A DNA stretch of 64,000 nt, from positions 124,001-188,000 of the forward strand of contig NC_041775.1 in assembly GCF_900090045.1 (NCBI RefSeq), read 5' to 3'. The notes under the pieces are model-generated. The model was given only the letters and a program-made list of their open reading frames with translations. It was not told where the DNA came from and ran no database searches. Shown in pieces: positions 26,555 to 39,640 of the stretch. The translations under genes were made by a program, and so were the position numbers. The stretch comes from Plasmodium malariae (Eukaryota; Apicomplexa; Aconoidasida; Haemosporida; Plasmodiidae). Numbering within the stretch: the first letter of the stretch is position 1; each line of letters begins with the position of its first letter.

Positions 26555-29228
26555 TGAGTTGCATAATACAAACATTACAGTTTACATTTTTTGCATTAGA
26601 AAATATAATACTCATGGGTATTAAAGTTACATATAAGTGGAAATTTATTAACAAATCAGACAAACTATAATTAATAAACTGAATATATATTTTTAAATGT
26701 TATTTACATAAAAGTATAATTAAAATAAACACTACTGTAAAAACCATTAGCAGCTACATTCACTTATACATGATATTTTATTTAAAATTCAAAACAAGAA
26801 ATTTTTAAACTTATATATATAGTACAAAACTACTAAATAAATGCTGATTTTCTTACAAAGCAATATGAAGTAAAGTTTAATTCATAAGAATTAAAAAATT
26901 AAGAAGAAAAGAGGAAACAAAAACATTAAAAACATCACCAATAGTATTATTAAATAAATAGTAAAAAAAAAACATTAACATATAAACATTATTCAAAAAA
27001 TACGAATATATCTATTTTGTTTACAACTAAATTTGTCTTAAATTTTTACTATTATTTATACCTTTTCAATTAAACAGAAGTAAAAATTAAACACAATATA
27101 GAAAAATTTTAGCATTTCTCTCTTTAATAGATAGATATTGTATGTGACACTGTAATAAAGACATATATACATTCCTATAAGAAAGATTAATTCTTCTGTT
27201 CCACAAATTTAAATAGGAACTCTACTAACTATTAGTTAATAATTCATAAGTATGCTCTTGTGTAGCCTTATTCTAATTTATTTTTGTTCTATTAAGACAC
27301 TAATACATATATAAAATTAGTTTATGATTATAAAATTTTCACCGATTTTATTATAATAGCAATAAGAAGTATTTGCACTTCTATATTTTATTTTTATATA
27401 TTTTAAACAAAAAGAAAAATGAAACAAATATTCCGGTTTATATAATGGAAAGTAACAAGATAATATGAAGAGAATCAAAAAAATTGAAAGGGAGATTTTT
27501 CTTTCTTTACTTTTATGATAAAATTCCACTTTTATAGTTTCCATGGAGCTCATTATATGCGTATTCCTCTATATATAAGATTTTTATAAATGAGGATTCC
27601 CATTTTTCTTCGTGCAAAATTTTCAGGTGATTTTCAAATTCGTTAATTAGATATTTCACAATGTCTAATTATTTTAACTATGGTCTATAACTATTTTTAG
27701 TCTTGTTTTTTACTATATATCTGAATCGTTCATATTAATTTATAAACGATGTTTTTCGTATTATACTTGATATCACATCCAAAATAATAAAACAAAAAAT
27801 CTGCATTATTGAAATTAATGCAGACTGCCAAAACATTGGCAATTTCACACAAAAAGAAAAAATGCTGAAATTTCTATAATGAGTTAAGCAATTTTATTTT
27901 TCATAACGATTTATTAATTGTAATCATAAATTTAGTAGAAATAAAAGTGCTAATTATACAGTTCTTATTACCAATAAATATACACTATTTAGTTTGTTAT
28001 GTTATTTTAAGCATTATTTTTAATTTTTTCTCAATGATTTATTAAACTGTAAACATATATATATATATATATATTATGTACTGAATAATGATATACATGA
28101 AAAAAAAGATTATACAAATAATAAATTACCATTTTCTTACTAATTTATTCATGTAAAATCAACTTAAATTGTTCTAAAGGAATTAATCTATAAAAATTAT
28201 TTACATAGTTTATCTACGAATATAACATTCTTTTAAAATTTTATTTTTTATAAAACAACTATTACGGTAATAAAAAAGTTGCTTTCATTTTTATTTTAAA
28301 TATAGAACATTTAAAAAACAAATTTTTTTACAAATTATAAACATATTTTTAAAATTCTTGGTATTTTTCTACTAACTATTCTTTTCTTATATGTATGTTA
28401 ATAAAAATACACTTCAGTTAGTTAAATCTTTCAAATTCATTATTTTCTTTTTAAAATAGAATTAGCTTTATATTCAACGCTATATATATAAACAAATGAA
28501 ATATAATAACAAGTATAAAATTAAAATATTAACCATAAACTATAAACTCATAAACCAATTTACAAAGGATATTGTTTTATTATATATTCATAATTTCATA
28601 TTTATAACATACAAAAAACATATAAATACTATTAAAAATGTTCTTAAAAATAAATATACATATATTTATCCTAAGGTTTATTCTGTAGAATAAATATTAA
28701 GTTTTCTTTTAGTTTTTAAAAAAAAAAATATATAGATATAACAAAATACTCTGAATTCCTCTTATTATGTACTAAACAAGATACGTTTATTTCAAATTGT
28801 AAACGAATAACAGTCATTTCTTATTTTACGGAGCAAATAATAAATTAGTATAGGAAAAAGATAAAAATTTAATTCAAACAATTATTTAAATCTACAAATA
28901 TAAAATGATAAATAATATCAAAAATAATTATATAAATTGTTCATTTATATATTCATTTTAAGGCACATAATTTTTAAAAAAATAATGTTAAACACAGAAA
29001 TCTATATATATAACATAGTAATGTTATAAGGTAAATAAATAATTTAAGATAAAAATTTTAAAACATTAAAACTTCAAATTCACTAAAATGTTGAAGAGCT
29101 ACATTCTTGCTGTTACGTATCAAAAATGATAGCCATATTCACGTAAATTTATGAAATCTTAGAAACCATATATTTTTCATTTTTTTAAGTATTTCATTTA
29201 GAAGATTATATATCTTGACTTTTATAAT
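26555..29228. other. AT-rich spacer between convergent genes
   Basis: The + strand PIR relic to the left and the - strand fam-l to the right converge here. No gene is recognised. The spacer holds a TA microsatellite near 28053-28074. The - strand open frame 27317-27553 is Ile/Tyr/Ser-rich and resembles no family I know. Confidence 0.5.
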
Positions 29229-30097
29229 TTATTTAGTCAAAATATCATAATTAGATTTATTTATTTTACTTTTTATATGTACCAACTTATTATATTTTAC
29301 TGATTTCCTCAGGTTATAAAAAAAGGCTGGTAAAACTGTAAGAGTTAATAATGAAACAAATATTATACTTACTGTGGGTACATCCCAACATTTTTCAGTT
29401 AATACTTTAAAATAACGCAAAAAAATATATTTTTGTTCAAATACATAAATTAATATTCCAGCTAATAGAAGGAAGGTAAGTAAAATAAAATTTAACTTAC
29501 GTTTATGACATGATTTCATCCTTAAATTCATAAAATCAGCATTTCTAATATCTTTAATTATTCTTATGTAATATTTTTTGTTCAACGTCTTTTTATCAAA
29601 ATAAGAATCAGCTTCAGAAAAATCACAAGTTTTACTTTTCCTAATTTGTTCATTGTTTCCTCCATTATTTAATGAATATTCAACTAGTTTACTTTTTCTT
29701 TCATTTACATTTTCACTACAAGTTTCTCCTTTTTTTTCGTACTTTTCATTATATGGTGACTGTCTTTTGAATCGTACAACATCTGAATATTTATTTCGTT
29801 CATATTTTGCTAGTAATCGATAGGCTCTTTTATTTAATTTACTACCAAATATGTAGTTCTGGTCCAAAAACTTGATAAATATAATCTAAAAAACAAAATA
29901 AATATTTATTATTTAAAAAATAAATAATTCCATACTAATTAACAGTATTAATTAAAATAAAAAAATGAATATATGAATAAATAAAACATTCTTAAATAAT
30001 ATTATATTACCACATCATTACTAAAATAGTATATCCACGATAAAAATACAAACATATAAATTTTAATGTATAATATTGTTTTATTTTTTTGTTCCAT
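29229..30097 (-). CDS. fam-l exported protein (two exons, intact)
   Basis: fam-l is a large exported two-transmembrane family described in P. malariae; its function is not established. Exon 1 (30097-30011, 29 codons) starts MEQKNKTILYIKIYMFVF and is a signal-like hydrophobic segment ending at donor GTG|GTAATA. Exon 2 (29885-29229) follows a TTTTTTAG acceptor and keeps phase 0. The hallmark RAYRLLAKYE lies about 15 residues into exon 2 and contains the RLL core of a relaxed PEXEL. A charged Lys/Glu/Asn middle follows, then two membrane helices (LNFILLTFLLLAGILIYVF; VSIIFVSLLTLTVLPAFF) and a basic tail to a TAG stop at 29229-29231. Total about 247 residues, the usual fam-l size. No fam-m partner is visible beside it. 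The gene looks fully intact. Confidence 0.85.
29886..30010 (-). other. fam-l intron
   Basis: A 125 bp AT-rich intron starts GTAATA and ends TTTTTTAG, read on the - strand. Both splice junctions are phase 0, which supports the two-exon model. Confidence 0.8.
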
Positions 30098-33000
30098 GAT
30101 GTATATATTAAATATCCTAATATATTCAGTTTGGAAAAGTTAACAATAATGTAATATATCACCAATTAAGAAAGAAACTATATTTTAATTATTTTTTATT
30201 GTTGCTTATATCTTCGTAAATATGCATTAATTAATATATATGCATAATGCATTTTACAGTATACATTAAGTATGATATTGTCAAAAATATATTACTAAAT
30301 TATAACCATAATTATATCTATAGAAAACTAATTGTAAAACAATTTAAATAGACTTAATCAAGATTAATCTATGAATATAAACTAATAGTTTAATAGTAGA
30401 AAAATTAATTAATAATTTATTATTCTTTCAGAAAAAAATAAATCAAAAAAAAAATTATATTGCAATATTCAAAAAAATTTGGTTTATTTAAAATATTGAA
30501 TGTATAAAATGTGGAGAGTATATACTACTATACATTAAAATATAATTATTAATTTTTGCGATTTCTTCTTAATAGTACTAATATATAAAAAATATTTTTT
30601 ATAAAAAACTGTTCTTATAATTTAATATTTCTAATTATAAAAGTAAACTAAAAAACTAATATTTAAAGAAAGAATACTTCCATGATAAAAATTATAAATT
30701 ATTCTATTATAATTAAAAAAGAATTTATTCATAAAACATAATACGTTGATTAAGATTTTGTTTTTATTATATTACGTAAAATATGAAAATTTCTGTATTT
30801 TAGAAATTATGATCAATATTAAAGCTTTATTTATCTACCATAAATTTACAATATTATAAATTTCATATATTTGTCATGCATATTATAATTACTAAATAAT
30901 AGATTTACAAATTTAGTATCTTTTCACATTCTATACATATAAATAAATATTTATATACACAAATGCAATAACAAGGAATTATATATATTAAAATTGTTGA
31001 ATATAAACTATTTGAATTAGTAATTCCCGCGAAAACATTTGGATTGATATACACTTAAAAAAATATTATGTACAATATTTTTTTTAAATAATATAATACA
31101 ATATCAATAAGTAATATTAAAATTATGTATTCATTAATTCTTTTGAAAAGAATTTTATAAATAAATTTTAATATTTTTTATTGTTTTATAAGCTTGTATT
31201 GTATATAGCATATATTTAAAAAAAAAACAAAATACAATAAACATGTAATTTAAATGAATCTGTGATTTTACTCAAAAAATATATGTAGAAACAAGAATAT
31301 AGTATATTATAATATTTTTATTTTTTATAATATATTAACTGACAATTAATAAATTTATTAAAATATCCCTTATTAATTTTTTTCAGAAAAATCGCATATA
31401 TTAAAAAGAAAAAAGAAAGTCATTAAATATAAAACAATATTTGAATTAAAAAAATTATAGCACATAAACCAGAATAATTATATTTTTATTCCATTACATA
31501 TTGAGTCATTTTCTCTATATAAATATACTTATACAGTATTCTCTGGAACTTCTGTTATCAGCTTGTCGCATAGTTTGATTCTTTTAATTATCCCTTTCAA
31601 AATTTTTAATGTTTTCATAAAATAAAATAGGCGTTTACGAATCTTACCTTTTCATTCCAATTTATTTAATTTCTTTTAATTTATCTACCTATATCATAAT
31701 GGTATTCATTTTTTTATATATTCGTATTAATCATTTAAACGTTTTACTTTTACTTATAAATGTAATATAACTTTTAGTTCAATTTTTTGCAAGTAAGCTT
31801 TTATATTGATCTTTTTTATTATTTTAATTTTTCACATGATTAAAATAATGACAATATATGCTAATTTTTTTCAAATTAATATTTTACTTAATAAATAATA
31901 AAAATATATTAAATGTGTTTTATTAAAATTTTATTAATAATTTTTATTTACCAGTAATAGATTAATTTCCCTATTACAGGTTTATGATATATTGTAACTA
32001 CACTTATTAGTAATTGATTTATTAATTCATGCGTGCAAAATTATATTTTTTTTAATTAATGAACTAATTGTAGAATCTTATCATTTTTATAATTTCTACT
32101 TTTTTCATAATAATATATTATTTAGATATATATTACCCCTTATTGATATTTTTTTTTAGATAATTCATAATTATACAAGAATGCATTAATAATATTTATT
32201 TATACATTTTTAATCAAGTTCATATAACATAAGGGTTAAATAATAATAGAAGAAGAATTTTATATTGTTCTTCTAAGTATGATTATTGCAAAATTACACA
32301 TTTCTTAAAAAATATCATTTATTAATACACATTTATAAATTATAATATTTTGTATTACACAATTCATTCATATATGTACGATTGCTTCCTTATTTCCGAT
32401 AGTACATATATAAATTAATCTACATATTATGAGAGCAATTCTTCATATATTATACATACAACATAACTTTCTCCTTTAATTATGATATTGCTTTAGAATC
32501 TTCTTAATATTCATTATATTAACATTTGAACTCTGTAAATAATTTTAAAAAGAATACATAAACTTTCATTTGAATGCACTTTTTCCTAATAATGTTTAAT
32601 TACCATTATATAAAATTTTAAATTTATAATGTGTACGATATATTAACAAACAATTATTAATTCATTATTGAATACATTTGTTTTATTGTATTAATTAGAA
32701 AATATTTTTATAAATTTTATTCTCCTTTTTACTTTTTAACATACAAACTTGTAATATATATATAATTTTTGCTACTCAAATGTATATTAATTTCAATTTA
32801 TTGATTTGTTCTATAGTTTCTTGCTATCTTCCTATTAATGTATTGATCCTAAGTTTTGTTATTCTTTTATTATTATTTTACTATTAATTTAATTTAAATC
32901 TATTTTTTGTTCTACATTATAATTCTATTATAAATTATATTTTATTAAATATATTTTGCGCATGCAAAAAATTTTTTAACTTTTTTATTACAATATTTTA

Positions 33001-33180
33001 ATGTGTACCTCTTTTATCTCTTTAATTCAATAACTTTTTCGTTGATATATTTATAATATTGAATTAAAAATTTTAAATATTCTTTATTTTATGTTCTTTT
33101 TTCTTTCATTTTTTTTTTTTTTTTTTGTTTTTTATTGAATAGAATTTTATGTATAATCATATTTGTATATATTAAATATT
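30098..33180. other. AT-rich intergenic spacer upstream of fam-l
   Basis: No gene is recognised. The spacer presumably contains the fam-l promoter, but I see no specific motif. An 18-T run lies at 33109-33126. A short - strand coding-like frame occurs at 31529-31618 (see findings). Confidence 0.55.
33109..33126. repeat. 18-T homopolymer
   Basis: Eighteen consecutive thymines, tied with the A runs at 40778 and 59443 for longest in the window. Confidence 0.85.
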
Positions 33181-33639
33181 GTAGTTATCGGTCTTTAGAT
33201 ATTCTATAGGCCATAATCCAGAGGTATAACATTCACTACAATAGTTTATATTTAATAATATTTATCTAAATTTTGTATATCCATAAGATAAAAAATGCTT
33301 AAATAACACATTTTTATGATCTTCATTAACATTATTATAGATATTTTTTTCATTTAAGCTTTCTTATAGGATGAGGCCTCAGAGTGAGTTAATAAATACA
33401 TAAATGAAAAATGTCCTATATAATTAATACATTTAATTTATAATTGTAACATTTTAAGAGAAGAAATTATATAATTTAATGTATTAATATTTAAAATTCA
33501 ATTTATTTTTATATTATATAAAAGAAAGTATATAAAAAATATTCCAATAATCGTAGAAACATTTAAGTGAGCAACTTAAAACGTATCACATGTTAACATG
33601 TTACATGTATCTAATGAAATAGTATAATTATTATTAACC

Positions 33640-34340
33640 ACAACTAATGTTATACACTTTTCACTTACTTTTAAAAGATATTATTACAAAATAATGGATA
33701 TATTTAAGTTTGATTATCTTTTTAAGTTCATTATTAAATTCGTTAAAGTGAGAACATTTTAATTTTGGATATGTTAAATCAGGGTAATATATTTAATAAC
33801 ACTTAAAAAAGTCCTTATCAATATATTCACAAGTGTCAAAATTATATTATATATACCTCTCATATGTATAGTTCTTATATAATTTATTAATAAAAATAAT
33901 ATATTGAAAGTGCATTATCATTTAATTATGCATAGCTTTAGCTTTAATTTCCAATAAAATTGAAACATTAAAAATAATTATGTAAATCTTTCTCTTCTCT
34001 ACATTATCCAGGATAAACCATAATAACAACATTGTGCAATACTTAAATTTTTTAAATTAACACTGTTCACTACATAAAAAATATTATTAGTAACACCTCT
34101 ATCACTGTCATTATTCCTATGAGTATTTAACTTTTTACTTACCTTATCATAGATCCACTATTGTGAACAATAATAAAGTATGTTCTATCTTTTTATTATT
34201 ACCACTAATTTAATTAATTTCTTTGATAAAGTTTTACAAATATTTTTTACTCCATTATCATATAATGAATTGCACTAACCTTTTATATAGCTTATAATTT
34301 CCTTAGAAACTAATTATTTATATTTTTTTATGGGTTTATA
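33640..34340 (-). pseudogene. PIR pseudogene, stop-dense
   Basis: On the - strand, protein-like pieces in PIR order run from about 34340 down: GVKNICKTLSKKLIKLVVII, then YYCSQ and WIYDKVSKKLNTHRNNDSD, then QCCYYGL and EKDLHNYF, then FDTCEYIDKDFF and YPDLTYPKLKCSHFNEF ending about 33700. The order CxxLxxxI...WIYDKV...C...EKxLxxYF...C.YI.....C...P..L.C matches PIR ectodomains. No long frame survives; I count more than eight stops or shifts. A further piece at about 33260-33340 (NNVNEDHKNVLFKHFLSYGY) may be its C-terminal exon, but that is weak. Confidence 0.55.
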
Positions 34341-37300
34341 TTCCTTTTAACGTACTATCAAGAAAATTAAACAGGTATAATAAAATATATAAATACATGC
34401 TTTCATTCATTAATGAATTTTTTATTGCACTTAAGTATATATATAACAGATAAACAAAGAACTATTTATAATTTCTAAAAACGATATCAGTTTTTCCTAT
34501 GCATTTCCCCCTAAAAATACCATTATATTACAAATTATGTTAATTAAATCGATGGCAACACTTGTGACAGCATAATATCTGCATATCAAATATAACGACA
34601 TATATTTTGTATATATATTGTGTATGTCTTTATATTTATTATAAGAACTAACTAAATATTTATGAGTGCTAAGAGATCATTAATTTTCCTTCAATAATAT
34701 ATTATAGTAGTTATTTCATTCTTGACAAAATAAGTATTATTAATAATGAAAAAAATTAAATGAATACCAGAAGTGTAATATCGATATAAAGTGAATCATA
34801 ATACGACAAACTGTAACTTTTTAAATAATTAATTTATAAACATTCTATATGGAACTATTAATAATACGTAATAAATCAAGTGTTACTTATGTAATATAAT
34901 TATAAACCATACTTTGTGTTAAAATATTTATCTAATAATCTTATTTATCTATCTTAAAAAGTGATGTTATCGATATCTATCATAATACAGTAATATTATT
35001 GTCTATTTTATTTAGAACTAATAACTATCCCCTGAATTTTAAATGCATAGATTATTAATTCTACAATTTTCTTTTAAAATTAATAAAACTTTACATGCCT
35101 TTATTATTATTTCAGACTTAAAGCTTACTAATAAATTTAAAGTCCAAATTATTTAAAAAAAAACACTGTAAAAAAATAAAAATAATAAAAAAAATATAAA
35201 TACTATTTAATTATATAAATTATAAAAACAAAAAATATCTTATAACATTTGAAATTAATTTGAATTGAAATATAAGCTAATACTGCCTTAAAAGTTGCAA
35301 AAAGGAGTATGTACTTCTCACTAAAAAAACATAACAAAATAACGATATTACTAAATTCATTAGATAATAATATAAAAAAACTAAATAACAATTAAAAAGA
35401 TCAATATATGTAAAAAAAAAATATAATATAATGTGTATTGTCGCCAATTAAATGGTGACATCATCCCATGAACAAAAGCATTCAAATCGTTGTTTAAGTT
35501 TGAATGATATATCTCCCCAAAAAAAAAAATATATTTAAAGGAACATATATCATGTTATCCCAAAAAAAAAAATTAGATATCATTAACAGTTATAATTTTT
35601 ATGACTTAAATATACATTAATACTTATTTTTTTTTTTTTTTTAAGTCAATAATATAGATATCATAAGACAATTCACGCTATAAATTATGTTAAAAAATAA
35701 AAAGAACAAAAAAAAAATCATATTTTAGCAGTAAAAATAATACATAAATTACACTTGAACAGAAAAATAAAAAGCGAAAACATTAAAAAATTAATTCCTA
35801 GAACATAACAAAATATAATATATTGAAAAAAAATATAATATAAAGTGTTATTATATAAATATATAAACGTTTAATATATTTATCCATTCTCATTTTAAAT
35901 TATCCTATAAATTGTCTTCAATAAAAAAATTAATAAATTTAATTCTTTTTATTCGAAGATAACAAAATAATAAGAGCACATTGATATATTTATTATAATT
36001 TTAAACTTTTTCTCCAATAAGTTACGATTACACTTTCAAAAAGCCATAGTAAATAAAATTTGATATATGTATTATATTAGAGCGTACACAGATAAATCAG
36101 AAAAATAAAAATTGGGTAATTTTACATTTTTCACTATTTGTTCTATAACAATATAAAAAGGTATGTTCTTACCTTTGACTATCTATATAAAAACATTATA
36201 TTAATCTGTAGATATATTATATATACATATTTTCACATACATTCATTAAAATTCACACATAATAAAAAATCATATGACATTTATTAGATAAATTAATAAT
36301 TTATTACATATCAAAATAAAATTTTTTGTTAATGTGATTTATTAAAAAGTGGGTATTCTACTTTTACTATTAATTCATAAGTATATTTGAATCATTTTTT
36401 ATTCGTTACAATTAAAAATGTTTTAAAATTTTATGTTAAAATAATATAATAAAAACAATTGCATAACACCAATGTTCACTTTATTTGTGAAAAATAAACA
36501 AAATGAAATAAATAAAGATAAAAGAACAAATAAATTATTTTAATAGTATACATATTTACCATATAAAACATAAAATATAAAATTATATATTTCACATATA
36601 TATATACAACTTTAAAATAATAAATATCCTCTTTGCTGAAAAACTTAAAGTCCCGTATAAAGAAAATAACCATTATAATTTTCTTAATTACTTATCATAC
36701 TTTTCTTACCATTAGGACATTTGTCATTTTGTGTAGCAAATTAACAAAAATATATATGCATACGAATTATACTAATGCTTTTAATAAGCATATTGTAAGC
36801 ATAGTTTTTTTCATATACTATGGTTACCATTGATGTATTTTAATGTTAAAACAAAAATATTTAAATTACCTTATTTACTTTAATCTTTCCCTTTTCTTAC
36901 CTTTCATTCATTTTTTCTTAATAACAACTTTTTTACTTAATATCACGGTTGTCATTAATGTGTTTCCATTTATTTATACTTCATATATTTGTTTTTGCAA
37001 AATATATTTTCATATATATATCAAAATGAAAATCTGAAATATTTATGAAATGTTTACAAAAATATAGTGTCTTTATTTTCACTCTAAAAACATGAAATTC
37101 ATTTTTTTTTTTCAGTTTACACATAATAATTTTTTTTCTACTACAATAATATATTATTTAACTAATACCTATTAACATGTAAAAGATGACTGTGAGGTTT
37201 TTTATATATGTCAATTATTTTTATTAATATTTCATTAAAATATATTTTATTATAAAACAAAATATTTGAATATATGAATGAGAATAAACTTATTAAAGAA

Positions 37301-38202
37301 TAAAAATTCAAAGATTATATACTTTCCATAAGAATAAAGTGATTAAATACCATTTATACCATGTCTTTTCCTTGTTGCTTATATGCTTGTGTTCATTTAG
37401 AAGTATATATAAACATTTAAATTTATTAATTTTTATTTAGATTCAGCTTATAATGGTGTATATTTCCAATTAGTGCTATAATTTATAACTATTTAAATAT
37501 TAAATAAATTTATTAAATACTATGTTTGTTATATGTATTTTTTAGATTTATCGTATAATATGGTATTTTTTTTATTATATTATTATGTTCCTTACTTTTT
37601 TTTTTAATGAGATATATACACATTATTTATCATTTCATTAACATTATTAATTAATTTAAATGTTACTTGTCAATAATTTATCATTTTTTATTTAAGTCTT
37701 AAGAATTTTTATCACAAATATAATTAATTCTTTTAAAGGCATTTTGCATATATTTAGACCATATTTTAATTTCATTAAAATGACAATTATTTTACAATAT
37801 TCATTATTCTGTTTAGACTCTTTTTTTATCATTTCTTGTACATACCTGTTGGATAAGCAAATATATTTAATAACAATAATAAAAATAATAATATATAATT
37901 TTTATAATATTAATAGTAATAGTATCTAATCATTTGTCCTTATACAATTATAAATATTTATTTACCCTTTCTTGCTCTTTATGTTGCAAATAATAATGTA
38001 TTATATTAATGATATACTTATTTTTCAAAACTCATAACCTTTATTCATTTCATAACATTCCAGTAACTGTTGGATTATATACGTAATGTATTACTACAAA
38101 TTATTGCATTCATAAAAATAGTTATATTTAAGAAGAAAAAAATGTTAAACATATAATATGACAATCTAAAAAATTTTCGTCAACCTTAAGAGGGACCACT
38201 CA

Positions 38203-38235
38203 CTATTTTACCCTGGATTCTAAAATAGGGTGAAA
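38203..38235. other. Alternative hairpin element
   Basis: CTATTTTA (38203-38210) is perfectly complementary to TAAAATAG (38221-38228), with a 10-base loop. The overlapping TTTTACCCT (38206-38214) can instead pair with AGGGTGAAA (38227-38235) with one G-T pair. The two folds exclude each other. Function is unknown. Confidence 0.3.
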
Positions 38236-38651
38236 CGTATTATTTTTTTTTTTATATAATGAATAGGAAAAATATGAAGATACATTATTTTTATTAACAT
38301 ATATTTATCCCTATCTTTTATTTGTTTTTCCTCGAATATGAATTTAATCCTTTATATTAAAGAATTTGTACTTGTAAATGTAAATATATATATATATGTA
38401 TATCACTAAAATTCGTTTCCAACGATCTTAAAAAAATACATAATAATAATAGCAATAAATTATATATAAATACTTGTTAATTCTAGTATTCAGTAAAGAA
38501 CATACGTAAAAATATGATATTTTGATCATGTGAGATGGTGCATCCGTTTTAACTTATATATTTTATAAGGCAATAAATGTCCATGCTTTGTTAAAATGTG
38601 CTATGAATTTGTACCTATAATCTTTCGATAATCCAATTTTTTAACAAAATA

Positions 38652-38741
38652 AGGTGCATAATACAAAACGAATATTAAACTTTTATACAACATTAACAGA
38701 ATGCACCTATAAAAATGCTACATTTTGACTTTCGTAGCATT
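38652..38741. other. Two neighbouring inverted repeats, possible structured RNA
   Basis: AGGTGCAT (38652-38659) is the exact complement of ATGCACCT (38701-38708). Immediately after it AATGCTAC (38714-38721) pairs exactly with GTAGCATT (38734-38741) around a 12-base loop. Two perfect 8 bp stems with several G-C pairs within 90 bases are unusual for this background. No RNA family is recognised. Confidence 0.3.
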
Positions 38742-39087
38742 GATTGCATATAATTGTAACTTATAAATACTCCACAAAAAATTAAATAATAAGGAATTTA
38801 ATCTTCAAACATATAAATAACTAAAAAGAGCATATATATACACCATATTTAATTTCTCCATTACTACTATGAAATGATGTTTCTTGTATCCATTTATAAA
38901 ACAAGAAATAAAAAATTTTAATTTTTTAAAATCTCTAAAATTATTAAATTGTAATATAAATTCGTAAGCAAAATAAAAAAAATAAAAACACCTAAAATAT
39001 ATATTATAGGTTAATATTTTTGTAAATATACGTATAGATACAATATTTTAAATTTTCGAAAACGTATATATGAATTCAGAGTCATAC

Positions 39088-39640
39088 TCATTTTTGTTTA
39101 TAAAGAGAACTTACTAATGATACATAACATAATAAAATAAAAGGATCTATTAAGTTGAGAATTAAGAATAAAATCATAATTATATAGAAATTTCTTTTAG
39201 TACTTCTTATTTTACTTTCTATTTTTATTTTTTTCGGTAAATTTTTCTTAAAATTGTAGGTAATTTTATTCTTTTTTAAATATCCATAAGTATAAGCGAA
39301 AAAAAGGAAAATATTTAAAAAAAATACATCGGAAATTAATATATTTCTTTTTTTATTGAAGATATATAGAATATGTATATGATACCAACTAATTTTTTTA
39401 TTATTCATTTTTAGAATGAATATATATATATATCAGAATTTACTACTGGAAAAATAAAGAATACAATAAATATATTCTATCTATTCATTTCTTATCTTCA
39501 TTCTCTTCTAAATTTTCTAAATTGTACGTTTTCATTTGTTTCATACATTTTATATGTCATATACAAGAACATTCAACACTAATATCATTACTATATATTG
39601 CTTTTGTTAAAGGCATTTCCTGTTTACACACTATAAAGAT
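39088..39640 (-). pseudogene. Unassigned coding-like relic with two-membrane C-terminal frame
   Basis: Two pieces lie on the - strand. The upstream one (about 39640-39485) reads QEMPLTKAIYSNDISVECSC, a TGA, then CMKQMKTYNLENLEENEDKK and a stop, with good codon use. The downstream frame (39408-39088, 106 codons) has a hydrophobic N-terminal half, a basic stretch (KKNLPKKIKIESKIRSTKR) and a hydrophobic C-terminus (IIMILFLILNLIDPFILLC). The basic-then-hydrophobic pattern resembles tails of Plasmodium exported two-helix proteins, but I cannot name a family. The two may be unrelated, and the second may be a chance frame. Confidence 0.25.

Larger units (their letters stand above)
34341..39087. other. 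AT-rich intergenic spacer
   Basis: No gene is recognised in 4.7 kb. It holds a 16-T run at 35627-35642, a TATATG-type stretch near 38385-38400, and two structured GC-richer patches at 38203-38235 and 38652-38741 (listed separately). The open frames at 35203-35391 and 36476-37037 are Ile/Phe/Tyr-rich and not family-like. Confidence 0.5.

Noticed and set aside
36476..37037. Overlapping open frames on both strands
   Set aside because: Low-complexity Ile/Phe/Tyr composition and mutual overlap; no family similarity.
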